Assembly: GCA_020633125.1 (NCBI GenBank)
Contig: JACKEH010000007.1
Span: forward strand, 62,001 to 126,000
DNA: 64,000 nt
Direction of reading: 5' to 3'
Source of the DNA: Sandaracinus sp.
GTDB taxonomy: Bacteria > Myxococcota_A > Polyangia > Polyangiales > Houyiibacteriaceae
In this document: piece after piece, positions 26,518-40,398 of the stretch
Layout: each line of letters begins with the position of its first letter
How positions within the stretch are numbered: the first letter of the stretch is position 1
Notes under the pieces: generated by a model
Databases searched by the model: none
Told to the model about the DNA's origin: nothing
The model's input: only the letters and a program-made list of their open reading frames with translations
Program-made: the position numbers and the translations under genes

Positions 26518-27906
26518 GTGCAGAGATTCTCCTTCCTTCTCGTGTCCCTCGCCCTCGGCGCGTCGCGGGTCGCGGCACAGCAAGTCGACGCGGCCTCGGA
26601 GACCGTGGCCTCCGAAACGGTTCACGGCTCCCCCGACGAAGGCGCTTCCGACGCCGAACCCGAAGACCCCGGGACACGCGCCTCCGCCGAGTCCGACACC
26701 GAGACTGCGGGGGCGGTCGATTCCGACGCGGGTCATGCCGCTGGCGAGCCCGCGTTCGAACCCTTCGATTGGTCGCTCGTCCCGCTCCCGGTCGCGACGA
26801 GCGACCTCGGGGTCGGCGGCGCCGCCTTGGCGAACCTCGTGTGGTTCGATGGCGAGCACACGCCTTTCCGCCAACGCCTGCTCGTCGCGGCGACCCTCAC
26901 GCACGAGCTCTTTCAAACGTACGCGCTCGTGTTCGAGCGTGTGGGGCTCGGAGCGTCGAAGGTGCGCCTTCGCGCGAACCTCGTCTTCGCCGCAAACCCC
27001 GCCAACCATTACTGCGGCGTCGGGAACGACGCGGAGTGCAACCGACGGCTGGCGGAGAGCGCGGTTCTCGACCTCGGCCTGAACCCCGGCGAGATGGGCT
27101 ACGACCGAACCGTCGATCGCTACTTCCGCCAGCGCAGTGTCTCGCTCTCGGGGGGGCTCGGCGTACGCATCCCGCTCGCGCGACAGGGCCATTGGCTCGA
27201 CGTGTCGTGGCGAGGCGAGCGGAGCTGGTCGGGGTTCTTCGGCGAGCCCGGGCCCTACCCTTTGAGCGCGTACGCGCGGGACCAACCCGAGGGAGAAGAA
27301 GGCTTCGCGAGCGAGCTCGGGTTCGGGTGGTTCCTCGATCGCCGCGACGCCGAGGTGCGAACCACGTCGGGATTCGTGGTCGGCGCCTACCTGCGCGGCG
27401 CCACGCGCGCGATCGGGAGCGAGTGGAGCTACCTCGGCGGCACCGCGTTCGTCGCAGGCTACCAACCGCTCGACGCGCGGCGGCGCTGGGTCTGGGCTTC
27501 ACGCCTCGTCGCCGACGTCGTCGGCGGCGACACCACGACACGCGAACTCTCCCGCTTCGGCGGCCTCTGGACCGGCAACGGCTTCGGTGGCTCTGCCTAC
27601 GGCCGCGGCATTCGCGCCAACCGGTTTCTCGGCGGCGTGAAGGTGGTCACCCAGAGCGAGCTGCGTGGCACGTTGCACGAGCTGGAGTCGGGGTTGGCAT
27701 TCGGTGCTCAGGCCTTCGTCGACCTCGGCCTCGTCGGCGAATCCATCGATGCATGGGGCGGCGACGGGCTCGGCCCTCGCCTCGGTTTCGGTGGGGGGGT
27801 GTCGATCCGATGGGCGCGCCTCTTCCAGCTTCGCGTGGACGTCGCCGTCAGCCCTTCCGAGAGCTTCGCACCGCAGTTCTACCTCGCGCTCTTCGACCCC
27901 TTCTGA
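26518..27906 (+). CDS. Omp85/D15-like outer-membrane barrel protein
   Basis: 462 residues, GTG start and a signal peptide (cleavage after AAQ near residue 21). A Ser/Glu/Asp-rich disordered linker (about 22-82) precedes a beta-barrel. The barrel carries 'YGRGIRANRFLGG...KVVTQSELR', which resembles the conserved RGY/RFxG lumen motif of Omp85 (bacterial surface antigen) barrels, and ends in a hydrophobic-aromatic strand (QFYLALFDPF) with terminal Phe as expected for BAM recognition. No POTRA domain. Function unknown; may secrete or anchor a partner. Monocistronic. Confidence 0.75.
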   Translation: MQRFSFLLVSLALGASRVAAQQVDAASETVASETVHGSPDEGASDAEPEDPGTRASAESDTETAGAVDSDAGHAAGEPAFEPFDWSLVPLPVATSDLGVGGAALANLVWFDGEHTPFRQRLLVAATLTHELFQTYALVFERVGLGASKVRLRANLVFAANPANHYCGVGNDAECNRRLAESAVLDLGLNPGEMGYDRTVDRYFRQRSVSLSGGLGVRIPLARQGHWLDVSWRGERSWSGFFGEPGPYPLSAYARDQPEGEEGFASELGFGWFLDRRDAEVRTTSGFVVGAYLRGATRAIGSEWSYLGGTAFVAGYQPLDARRRWVWASRLVADVVGGDTTTRELSRFGGLWTGNGFGGSAYGRGIRANRFLGGVKVVTQSELRGTLHELESGLAFGAQAFVDLGLVGESIDAWGGDGLGPRLGFGGGVSIRWARLFQLRVDVAVSPSESFAPQFYLALFDPF

Positions 27907-27920
27907 GGATCGAGGAGCAC

Positions 27921-29321
27921 TCAGGTCTCGAAGCGCGCGCGCAACGCTGGCCACTCGCTCGTGGCGCGAAGGGCGTCGAGATCCTCTTCGCCGTCGAGCA
28001 GGCCGAGGTCTCGAAAGCCGACCTCGTGTGCCTTCTCGAGCCAACGCGCGGCTTCGTCGAGCTTGCCGAGCTGCACGAGCGCACAGGCGGCGTTGAACGC
28101 GGTGATCGGCTCGTGCGCGATCGGGAACGCCAGCGCGCCGAGCAGGAACGCCGCCTCGTGCTCGCCGGCCTGCAACGCCGACGCTTGAAGCCGAGAGAGC
28201 GCCTTCGGTCCGACCAGATCCCGGCGCTCGTTCACCAGGGTGGCCGCGCGCCGGAACGCGCCCGCGCGCTCGACGGCTTCGACCCACTTCTTCACGACCA
28301 TCTCGTTCGGACCGGCCGAGAGCGCGCGTTCGAAGAGCTCGACGGCTTCGGCGGCACGACCGAGCGCGAGCTGAACCGAGCCTTCGAGGGCGGGATCGGC
28401 GTCGCGCTCGCCGCTCATGCGGTCGAGCGCCTCACGCGCTTGTCCGGGCTGCTGGGCGAGCAGACGGCCCCACGCGAGCAGGTGCAGCGCCTCGTCCCGC
28501 GTCGGCGTGTCGCCTGCGTGCTTCAGCAAGACGAGCGCAGCCTGCGCGACGGTCTCGTGATCGCCCTTCTCGAGCGCGCCGTACGCGAGCTTCAGGAGAT
28601 CCTCGGCGGAGCGAATCACGGGCACGCCGGCCTTCCGTAGCTCTCGGTCGGCACGCAACGCCTGCACGTTCAGGAACGCGAACATCACGATGAACGCGGC
28701 GAGGAAGATCGCTTGCACCGCGATGGCGAGCGCGAGCAAGAGCGCGAGGAAGACGAGCGAGACGTAGCGCGCCGCGCGGAGGCCGTGCTCCTTCGAGAAG
28801 AGCTGAAAGAACGACGCCATGATGTTCCCGCCGTCGAGCGGGAGAACCGGCACGAGGTTGTAGAAGGACCAGACGAGGTTCACGTAGACGAAGGTCGTCA
28901 GCGTCCATTGGCGGAGGCTCGGAACGGAGGCGACCCCATCGGGGTCGGGCGCGAGCGTCGCGGGGTCCGCGGTCAGCAGTGCGATCGCCAACGCGGCACC
29001 GCCGATCACGAGGCCGACGAGCGGGCCGGCGAAGCTGACGAGCATGCTCTTGCCGGGCGAGAGGTCGCGGCCACCGCGCCACGACGTCTGACCCATCATC
29101 AACATCAGATCGATCTGCGGTTCGAGGCCGAACGCGCGGCCGGCGAGCGCGTGACCGAGCTCGTGCATCAGGACCGCCTGGAGCACGACGAGCAACGCGA
29201 TGGGCAACGAGGCCATGCCGACCTCGGGCCCCTGGAATCCCTGCCAGACCAGCAGACCGGTCAAGAAGAACATCAGGTGGATGCGGATCGGGATTCCGAA
29301 GAGTCTGAGCTCGAAGGCCAT
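27921..29321 (-). CDS. M50-type membrane metalloprotease with TPR tail
   Basis: 466 residues. Zinc motif HELGH near residue 65 and second motif NLVPVLPLDGG near 180 define the site-2/rhomboid-like M50 family with about six membrane helices, which cleaves substrates inside the bilayer. Residues about 270-466 form TPR-like helical repeats (AYGALEKGDHETVAQAALVLLKHAG and FERALSAGPNEMVVKKWVEAVERAG) facing the cytoplasm and likely recruiting substrate. ATG 29321 chosen because 'FELRLFGIPIRIHLMFFLTGLLVWQ' is the family N-terminus. Converges with the barrel gene. No anti-sigma factor is adjacent. Confidence 0.88.
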   Translation of the reverse strand: MAFELRLFGIPIRIHLMFFLTGLLVWQGFQGPEVGMASLPIALLVVLQAVLMHELGHALAGRAFGLEPQIDLMLMMGQTSWRGGRDLSPGKSMLVSFAGPLVGLVIGGAALAIALLTADPATLAPDPDGVASVPSLRQWTLTTFVYVNLVWSFYNLVPVLPLDGGNIMASFFQLFSKEHGLRAARYVSLVFLALLLALAIAVQAIFLAAFIVMFAFLNVQALRADRELRKAGVPVIRSAEDLLKLAYGALEKGDHETVAQAALVLLKHAGDTPTRDEALHLLAWGRLLAQQPGQAREALDRMSGERDADPALEGSVQLALGRAAEAVELFERALSAGPNEMVVKKWVEAVERAGAFRRAATLVNERRDLVGPKALSRLQASALQAGEHEAAFLLGALAFPIAHEPITAFNAACALVQLGKLDEAARWLEKAHEVGFRDLGLLDGEEDLDALRATSEWPALRARFET

Positions 29322-29442
29322 GGCCACGTCCTCAACGGCCGGTGGGAGCGGTCGCTTCCGTGGAGCGTGGGGCCGCACCGCGACGAACGCTACACGGCGC
29401 GCGCGAAGCCACGAGAATCGATGAAGAATCTCGCGGCTTCGT

Positions 29443-30054
29443 TCAGGGATCGAGCTGACCGCGCAGCGCGAGCCGCACGAACTCGAGCCGGTCCTGGCCC
29501 CACACCGCCGATTCGCGACCGTCGACCGTGACGAAGAACGTCGGCGCGCCGGGCGCACCACGGCGCTCGGCTTCTTCCGTGGTCGCACGAAGCGCGGCTT
29601 TGGTCTCCGGCTCGTCGACGCGCGCGAGCAGCGCTTCGTCGAGCCCGACGTCCTTCAAGCATCGCGCGAGCACCTCGCGCTCGAGCCCCTCGTCGTCGAC
29701 CCACGCGGCACGCATCACGCGCGCGATGAACGCCGACCGCTCCGCCTCGGGGACCACGTACGTCAGGCGCAGCGCGTCGACGCTGCGAAGCGGAAAGCGC
29801 GACGGGAAACGAAAGCCGACCCCATGCACGCGCGACCATCGGTGAAGGTCGAGGAGCTGCGCGCGGCGCTTGGCTTCGGAGAAGGTCGCGATGGGCACGT
29901 CGGGGGTGCCGATCGAACGAAAGAGCGCGCCGAGCAGAAAGGGGCGCCATGCGAAGGTCGCGCCTTCTTCGTGGGTGACGCGTTCGATCTGCGTGGTGCC
30001 CAAGTAGGCGAAGGGGGACGAGTAGTCGAAGAAACACTCGACGTGGCCGCTCAC
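29443..30054 (-). CDS. DsbA-fold protein, HCCA isomerase-like
   Basis: 203 residues. Thioredoxin-fold protein of the 2-hydroxychromene-2-carboxylate isomerase group: 'CFFDYSSPFAYLGTTQIERV' at the start with Ser in place of the redox CxxC, and 'GAPGAPTFFV' near residue 155, which is the cis-Pro loop. Members use glutathione for isomerisation in aromatic degradation. The GTG start overlaps the nth stop by 4 nt (GTGA), so it is translated with endonuclease III, an odd pairing. Reaction in this organism unknown. Sure of fold, moderately sure of subfamily. Confidence 0.82.
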   Translation of the reverse strand: MSGHVECFFDYSSPFAYLGTTQIERVTHEEGATFAWRPFLLGALFRSIGTPDVPIATFSEAKRRAQLLDLHRWSRVHGVGFRFPSRFPLRSVDALRLTYVVPEAERSAFIARVMRAAWVDDEGLEREVLARCLKDVGLDEALLARVDEPETKAALRATTEEAERRGAPGAPTFFVTVDGRESAVWGQDRLEFVRLALRGQLDP

Positions 30055-30908
30055 GAGCTCTTCCTCCCCGCGCTCTTGGCCGTCGTGGCCTTGGAAGCCT
30101 TCTTCGCGGTCTTCTTCGGCGCGGCGCTCTCGGCCGACTTCTTCGTGGCCTTCTTCGGTTCGGCGCGCTCGGCCGACTTCTTCGTGTTCTTCTTCGGCGC
30201 GGCGCTCTCGGCCGACTCGTTCGCGCCTGCCTTCTTCGCCTTCGCGGGCTTCGGCGCGGCCTTCGTCGTGTCGGACGACGTCGCATCCTTCGGAGCCGCC
30301 CAAGAGCAAATCGGGCAGACCTTCGGATCGTGCCCACGCGCCGGGCAATGCTCCCGGCCGAAGTAGATGATCTGCAGGTGGCGGCGAATCCACGTGTCTT
30401 CCGGGAAGAACGCCTTGAGGTCCTTCTCGGTGGTGTCGACGTTCTTGCCGCTCGAGAGGCCCCAGCGCTCCGCGAGACGGTGAATGTGCGTGTCGACGGG
30501 GAATGCCGGAATCTCGAACGCCTGCGCGAGCACGACCTGCGCGGTCTTGTGGCCGACGCCGGGCAGCGCTTCGAGCTCGTCGAGCGTGCGCGGCACGACG
30601 CCGGCGTGACGCTCCACGAGCAGCTCCGCGGTGCGCTTCACGTTCTTGGCCTTCGTCGGCGCGAGGCCCACTTCTTTGATGAGCTCGAGGATTCGCTCGG
30701 CCGAGAGCGCCGCCATCGCCTTCGGCGTCGGACCCGCTTCGAAGAGCGCCGGCGTGACCTGGTTCACCTTCTTGTCGGTCGTCTGCGCGGAGAGCATCAC
30801 CGCGATGAGCAACGTGAACGGATCGGTGTGATCGAGAGGGATCGGAGGCGCGGGGTAGAGCGCGTCGAGCTGCTCCCCGATGCGCGTGGCCTTTTCGGCG
30901 GGCTTCAT
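30051..30908 (-). CDS. nth: Endonuclease III with Lys-rich tail
   Basis: 285 residues. DNA glycosylase/AP lyase for oxidised pyrimidines. Helix-hairpin-helix LPGVGHKTAQVVL with catalytic Lys121 and Asp139 in VDTHIHR. The usual four-Cys Fe-S loop is altered: Cys188, Cys198 and Cys201 are visible, but no fourth Cys follows before the tail. Residues about 207-285 are a repetitive Ala/Lys/Pro/Ser tail (SAAPKK, TKKSAE units) like histone H1 or other DNA-binding tails, absent from typical Nth (about 210-220 residues). Start at ATG 30908 aligned to E. coli; ATG 30935 is possible. Confidence 0.93.
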   Translation of the reverse strand: MKPAEKATRIGEQLDALYPAPPIPLDHTDPFTLLIAVMLSAQTTDKKVNQVTPALFEAGPTPKAMAALSAERILELIKEVGLAPTKAKNVKRTAELLVERHAGVVPRTLDELEALPGVGHKTAQVVLAQAFEIPAFPVDTHIHRLAERWGLSSGKNVDTTEKDLKAFFPEDTWIRRHLQIIYFGREHCPARGHDPKVCPICSWAAPKDATSSDTTKAAPKPAKAKKAGANESAESAAPKKNTKKSAERAEPKKATKKSAESAAPKKTAKKASKATTAKSAGRKSS

Positions 30909-31034
30909 CGCGCGGACGATGCCGCTCTCACGCATGAAGGGCAATCCGCGCGGCACGCCTCGGCACGGGCACGGGTCTTGTAGGGCACCTACGCTGGCGG
31001 GCGGCTCGGAACGCGCGTGGAAGGGTTGGCAAGG

Positions 31035-31784
31035 ATGAGAACGACGGTGGTTGGGGTGATGCTTGTGCTGCTGGCGAGCGCCTCGGCCGCGTTTGCGTGC
31101 AGCCTCGTCGAAGAGCCACAGGTCACGACCTGGCTCGGCACGTCGTGGAACGATCAGACGTCGGGCACCGCCCCCTCGAACCTGGCTTCGGTCACGATTC
31201 TCGGCGAAGGAACCCCGATTCGTGTGGGCGCGCTCGAGCTTTGGCGCGTGCCCGAAGGCACGACCGAGGTCGATGCGTTCGGTCGAACGATCGTGCTCGA
31301 CACGACCCCCGACGAGGTCGCGCCGAGCACGCCGGTCGTGCGCGACGCGGTGCTCACGGTCACCGACGACGACGTGGGCTGCCGAGGCTTCTCGTCGTGC
31401 GGAACGATCACGCGGCTGAGCTACGAGGTGGAGGCGACGGACGACCGCGCGGCGCGTGAGCAGCTCACCTTCGCGCTCTGGCTCCGACGTGAGCCGGGGG
31501 CTCCGACGGGCACGCCGGACAAGCTCGTCGTCGCCGATCGCTACGGCAGCAGCCCGGACCTGTGGACCTACGGCGACTCGGCGTGGGAAGGCCGGGACCT
31601 CTGGCTCACCGTGCAGGTCCTCGACCAGGCCGGAAACGCGAGCGCGATGTCGGAAGCTTTCTTGGTCGACACCGGCTCTCGTGGGTGCGCGACCAGTGGC
31701 ACCCGAGCCTGGAGCACCTTGGCGCCGCTCGCGTTCGGTCTCCTTCTGCTTCGGCGGCGTCGGGTGTACCGATCCGCACGCTGA
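31035..31784 (+). CDS. Secreted protein with MYXO-CTERM-like tail
   Basis: 249 residues from ATG 31035 (GTG at 31017 is an alternative). Signal peptide 'VVGVMLVLLASASAAFAC' with a possible lipobox. Central part is Ig-like strands, including 'VEATDDRAAREQLTFALWL' and 'VQVLDQAGNASAMSEAF'. The C-terminus 'GCATSGTRAWSTLAPLAFGLLLLRRRR' has a Cys, one hydrophobic span and a terminal Arg cluster, the architecture of the MYXO-CTERM sorting signal, in which a Cys is processed during anchoring at the surface. Function unknown. Two genes downstream of nth in the opposite direction. Confidence 0.78.
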   Translation: MRTTVVGVMLVLLASASAAFACSLVEEPQVTTWLGTSWNDQTSGTAPSNLASVTILGEGTPIRVGALELWRVPEGTTEVDAFGRTIVLDTTPDEVAPSTPVVRDAVLTVTDDDVGCRGFSSCGTITRLSYEVEATDDRAAREQLTFALWLRREPGAPTGTPDKLVVADRYGSSPDLWTYGDSAWEGRDLWLTVQVLDQAGNASAMSEAFLVDTGSRGCATSGTRAWSTLAPLAFGLLLLRRRRVYRSAR

Positions 31785-31870
31785 GGCCGTCGATCCCTGG
31801 GCGGACCTCGACCATCCATGACACGCGATGGCCCGGTTCGGCGGGCACACACGTTGCCTGAGGTCCTCGC

Positions 31871-32581
31871 ATGCGCCTGCTGCCCTTCCTCCTCGTGTGT
31901 GCCGCGTGTGCCTCTTCGTCCGTCAAGGATCCGATCGACGCCTTCTTCCCTTCCGACCGGTCCGACAACGACGGTGGGCCCTCGGAGCCACGGGATCCGC
32001 TGGCGGGGACCGAAGCCGAAGGCTCGCCGCTCTGCGGCGAACGGATCGAGTGTTGCCTCGGAGGCCTGCCGGTCGCCCTGCCGGAGAGCGCGGTGACCAC
32101 CACCGTCACGGGGCTCGAAACCACGGACGGCATCACGCACGTGAGCTTCGAAGACTCCTCCTCCGTCAGCCTGGGCGCGGTCCCGGATCTCGCGATCGGC
32201 AACACGGTCCAGCGGGAACCGAGTGCGCTCGGCCTCGTCATCCGCGACACCGAGGGCGTGGTGGTCGTCGTCGGCAGCGGATCGTTCGAAGAAGGCGAAA
32301 TCGCGATCGGCGACACGACGTTGTCCCCCGTGCTCGTCTGCCACGGATGGGCGACCCATCAGGGGTTCAGCTACGGATGTCAGGACGTTCTGCTCGCGGA
32401 CTACGCGATGCGCCTCGGAAGCACCGAGGTCGGAGCCGGCCAGACGGCCGACGTGGCCGTCGGGGACGCGACCTACCGTGTTCGCACGGACGTCGTTCGA
32501 CGCCGAATCTATCGAGTCGGCGACTGCGCCGACGCGTGGCAAAGCCTCAATCGCTTCGAGCTGGTGCGCACCGCACACTGA
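31871..32581 (+). CDS. Hypothetical lipoprotein
   Basis: 236 residues. Lipoprotein signal (PFLLVCAAC). No family recognised. Four or more Cys (for example LCGERIECC, VCHGWATHQGFSYGCQD) suggest disulfides; the centre is beta-rich. In the same direction as the MYXO-CTERM protein 86 bp upstream, so the two may be cotranscribed. Followed by a clear bidirectional terminator. Confidence 0.7.
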   Translation: MRLLPFLLVCAACASSSVKDPIDAFFPSDRSDNDGGPSEPRDPLAGTEAEGSPLCGERIECCLGGLPVALPESAVTTTVTGLETTDGITHVSFEDSSSVSLGAVPDLAIGNTVQREPSALGLVIRDTEGVVVVVGSGSFEEGEIAIGDTTLSPVLVCHGWATHQGFSYGCQDVLLADYAMRLGSTEVGAGQTADVAVGDATYRVRTDVVRRRIYRVGDCADAWQSLNRFELVRTAH

Positions 32582-32599
32582 CCGGAACGCTCGCCGACG

Positions 32600-32629
32600 A
32601 AAACGCCGGGCCTCCCGGTCCGGCGTTTT
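32600..32629. terminator. Bidirectional terminator (lipoprotein and boxC)
   Basis: AAAACGCCGG...CCGGCGTTTT, a perfect 10-bp stem; A-rich on one side and T-rich on the other, serving both converging genes. Confidence 0.88.
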
Positions 32630-32649
32630 CTCGTTCTTCGGTTCGACGG

Positions 32650-34296
<1,647 letters not shown>

Positions 34297-35063
34297 GTCG
34301 CGTCTTTCCGAGCAGCTGCTTTCGCCACGAGGACTCGACGCTTCGCGCTGCGGAGCCGCCCGGCGAGGCGCGCACCCTAAAAGAAAGGCGCGCCGCGAGG
34401 CACGCCTGGGGTGTGAAAACGCAATTTCCTGGTCGGCTGCGCCGACTTCTGGGGAGGTATCTCCCCAGCCCCCTCTCTCCTCGGAGGTCTCTCTGCGCTC
34501 CGCTGCGCTTCGCTCCGGTCGATCTCCTTCGGTCCTCCGGAGGCGAGGGGACGTACGTCCCCCTCGACCCCACGAGTCACCCGCGACAGGCCCTCGCTTC
34601 GCTCGGTCTTCTGGTCGGCTGGCGCCGACTTCTGGGGAGGTATCTCCCCAGCCCTCTCTCCTCTCTCTCCGCTCCGCTGCGCTTCGGTCCGGTCGATCTC
34701 CTTCGGTCCTCCGGAGGCGAGGGCACTTCGTCCCCCTCGGATTGAAGCGGAATCGTGCGAAGCGAAGCGGACGCAAGTCCGTGAAGCCGCACGATTCCGC
34801 GAAACTACCGTCCAAACGCGTGAGCGTGTGCGGCGGTGACCCCTGCGAGTCACCGTGAACGGCCCCTCGCTTCGCTCGGTTTCTGGCGGCTGAATATTCT
34901 GGGGTCCGCCTCGCTGACGTCACTTCACTTCGCTGCGCTGGGCTTCGTTCCGGTCCGTCGGCTTCGCTCGGTCCGAAAGGCCTTCTCGAGGCGATCCCGC
35001 CAAAACGAAAAACGCCCCCTCGCTTCGCGCGAGGGGACGTTCCGTTCGAGACGCGACATCGCT
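34297..35063. repeat. Long gene-free repeat region, two main copies
   Basis: Copy A 34431-34566 and copy B 34613-34740 share a perfect TGGGGAG-gtat-CTCCCCA hairpin, a CTCTCTCC run, GCTCCGCTGCGCTTCG, GGTCGATCTCCTTCGG and TCCTCCGGAGG, in order. A degenerate third copy (about 34856-34990) keeps parts of the set. No coding sequence is credible; it lies upstream of boxC and downstream of the ubiB-like gene. It could be an insertion of a repetitive element. Confidence 0.8.
35011..35041 (-). terminator. Terminator of the UbiB-family gene
   Basis: CCCCTCGC/GCGAGGGG stem with flanking ACG/CGT; TTTTTCGTTTTGG follows on the minus strand. 23 nt after the stop. Confidence 0.85.
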
Positions 35064-36557
35064 TCAGCTGATCAACGCGCGCGAAAGCAGCGGAACCAGC
35101 TTCGGCCCGATGCCCGCCGGGCGGTAGGTCGCGAAGAGGCCGCCGAGGGTTCCGAAGACACGCGCGAGCAACACGAAGTCGCCCGGGATGGTCTCGACCG
35201 GGTCGAGGTCCGCCTGCGCCTTGAGCGACTTCGCACGCTCGAGCAGGTCCGCGGTCGTCGGCCACGTCGTGGCCTCGCCGCTCATCATGCCGCGCAGCTC
35301 GTTCAGGAACGCCTCGGCGAAGAGCACCAGCGTGTCGGGCTCACCGCTGCGCGTGCGGAAACCCAGCTCCGAGAGCCGCGTCACGACTCCGTCGCGGTCG
35401 TTGACGAGGAAGGCCATCAGAAGCGCGCGATACGCGTCGCGGCGCGCCTTGAGCACGTCCTGCGCGCAGCCGAGGTCGAGCACGACGATCGTTCCGTCCG
35501 CCTTCACCAGCACGTTGCCCGCGTGCGGATCGGCCTGAAAGACACCGAGCTCGAGCACCTGGCGCACCCACGCCTCGAAGGTGCGCGCGAGCAAATCGCT
35601 GATCTGCTCGTCGACCGCCGGATCTTCTTCGCGTGCCGCGGCGAGCTCGTCGAGCACCTCGGTGATCTTGCGGCCCTCTTCGAACGAGGCCGTGAGCACC
35701 CGACGCGTGCAGAGCTCGGTGACCGGCGTCGGTGCGCAGATGCCGGGGATGTCCGAGAAGAACGCCGACACGAGCGTGAGGCGCTCGTGCTCGAGATCGA
35801 AGTCGAGCTCTTCCTTCACGCCACGCACGAGCTCGTCGACGATCGTGTCGAAATCGGTCGGCGGAAGCGAAGGCTCGAGCGCTTCGACGAAGTGGCGGAG
35901 CAACACGAGGTCGTCCTCGACGCGCTCGTCGACGTGCGGACGCTGCACCTTGACCGCGACGACCTCGCCGTCCTTGGTGACGGCGCGGTGCACCTGACCG
36001 ATCGACGCCGCCGCGATCGGCGTCTCGTCGAAGCTCGCGAAGAACTCATCGATCGGTCCGCCGAGCTCCTGCTCGATCACGACGCGAAGGCGCGCGAAGT
36101 CTTCGGGAGGCGCGGCGTCTTGAAGCGTCGACAGCTCCTTCACCCACACCCCCGGCAGAAGGTCCGCCCGCGTCCCGAGGGTCTGACCGACCTTGAGGAA
36201 CGCGCCGCCGAGCTCTTCGGAGAGCTCGCGGAAGCGACGCGCGTTCTTCACGTGAAGCGCGTCGAGCGAACGCTCGGCGTAGCGCTTGGTCACGAAGGCC
36301 GCGCGGGTGACGTGAAAGCGGTAGCTCGCGACGATGCGTCCGAGCACCAGCGCGGCGCGGGTCATGCGGAGCGAGCGGCGACGACCGCTGCGCGACGCGT
36401 CGCCGAGACGTTCGAGATCGCGCTTGCCCGCCTCGACGGTGTCGAGCGTGGCGTTGCGCACTTCCCAAGCCGTGCGCTCGACCGCTTCGACCACGGTCAT
36501 GAGGGCGCTCGCGCCGGCGCGAATCGACTCGAGCGAGGGGTTGGACGGGTTCGGCAT
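35064..36557 (-). CDS. ABC1/UbiB-family atypical kinase
   Basis: 497 residues from ATG 36557, preceded by GGAGGAGA at ideal spacing. The UbiB fold is marked by KVGQ (AFLKVGQTL), the Ala-rich loop AAASIGQVH, ATP Lys in VAVKVQRP, catalytic DPHAGN and VVLDLGC. Relatives support ubiquinone biosynthesis or lipid metabolism and act as ATPases more than as protein kinases. Sits between boxB and boxC, but no family member is known to be required for benzoate; position may be accidental. One or two C-terminal hydrophobic segments are possible membrane anchors. Confidence 0.88.
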   Translation of the reverse strand: MPNPSNPSLESIRAGASALMTVVEAVERTAWEVRNATLDTVEAGKRDLERLGDASRSGRRRSLRMTRAALVLGRIVASYRFHVTRAAFVTKRYAERSLDALHVKNARRFRELSEELGGAFLKVGQTLGTRADLLPGVWVKELSTLQDAAPPEDFARLRVVIEQELGGPIDEFFASFDETPIAAASIGQVHRAVTKDGEVVAVKVQRPHVDERVEDDLVLLRHFVEALEPSLPPTDFDTIVDELVRGVKEELDFDLEHERLTLVSAFFSDIPGICAPTPVTELCTRRVLTASFEEGRKITEVLDELAAAREEDPAVDEQISDLLARTFEAWVRQVLELGVFQADPHAGNVLVKADGTIVVLDLGCAQDVLKARRDAYRALLMAFLVNDRDGVVTRLSELGFRTRSGEPDTLVLFAEAFLNELRGMMSGEATTWPTTADLLERAKSLKAQADLDPVETIPGDFVLLARVFGTLGGLFATYRPAGIGPKLVPLLSRALIS

Positions 36558-36644
36558 GGCTCTCCTCCGAGCGGCCCCACGGCCACTCTCCACAGCACCG
36601 TTTCGCTCGCGTGACGCGGGGCGTCGACGCGTCGCGTCAACATA

Positions 36645-36659
36645 TTGAACGAAGTTCAA
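36645..36659. promoter_or_regulatory. Inverted repeat in the boxB/ubiB divergent region
   Basis: Perfect TTGAAC-gaa-GTTCAA, 156 bp upstream of boxB and 88 bp upstream of the ubiB-like start, in an otherwise GC-rich intergenic region. A good operator shape; the protein that would bind it is unknown. Confidence 0.5.
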
Positions 36660-36814
36660 CAGGATGTCCAACGGGGGGTTCTCTCACGGTCTGGAAGAGG
36701 TCGTCACGTGGCCGACAAGCTCCCGACCTTGTTGGTGATTCCGCTCACGAGAGCCCGCGCACAGTGAGCCGCCGCATAGCTGGCCCCGAGGGCCACCCCT
36801 AGCGTGCGCCAACC

Positions 36815-38233
<1,419 letters not shown>

Positions 38234-38258
38234 ACGATTCGGCGCGAGGCTCGCCACG

Positions 38259-38287
38259 AAGGGGGCGGCTCCGAGCGGGCCGCCCTT
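38259..38287 (+). terminator. Terminator of boxB
   Basis: AAGGGGGCGGC paired with GCCGCCCTT, then CTTGTTT. 25 nt after the boxB stop. Confidence 0.85.
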
Positions 38288-38386
38288 CTTGTTTCCGTCG
38301 GGCTTGCGACGGGCCCTCGGCTTTGCACAGAATGGCCCCGCCCGGGCGGACGTTCAGCCGCCAGAAGCGGGCGAGAGAAGAAGCGA

Positions 38387-40222
<1,836 letters not shown>

Positions 40223-40398
40223 GCTCCTTCGGCGCGTCTGGACCCGCCGGAAACGGCGTCCGTTCGAAGCTTCCCGACGCAGAGCGGGACCCGACCGCGC
40301 TTCGCCTCAGAGTCAAGGCAGAGGGCCCTCGCCCCGCCGCTTCGCGCTTCGAAGCTTCGGACGACGAGGGCCTCCCCGACCCCCAGTGCGCCAGAGTT

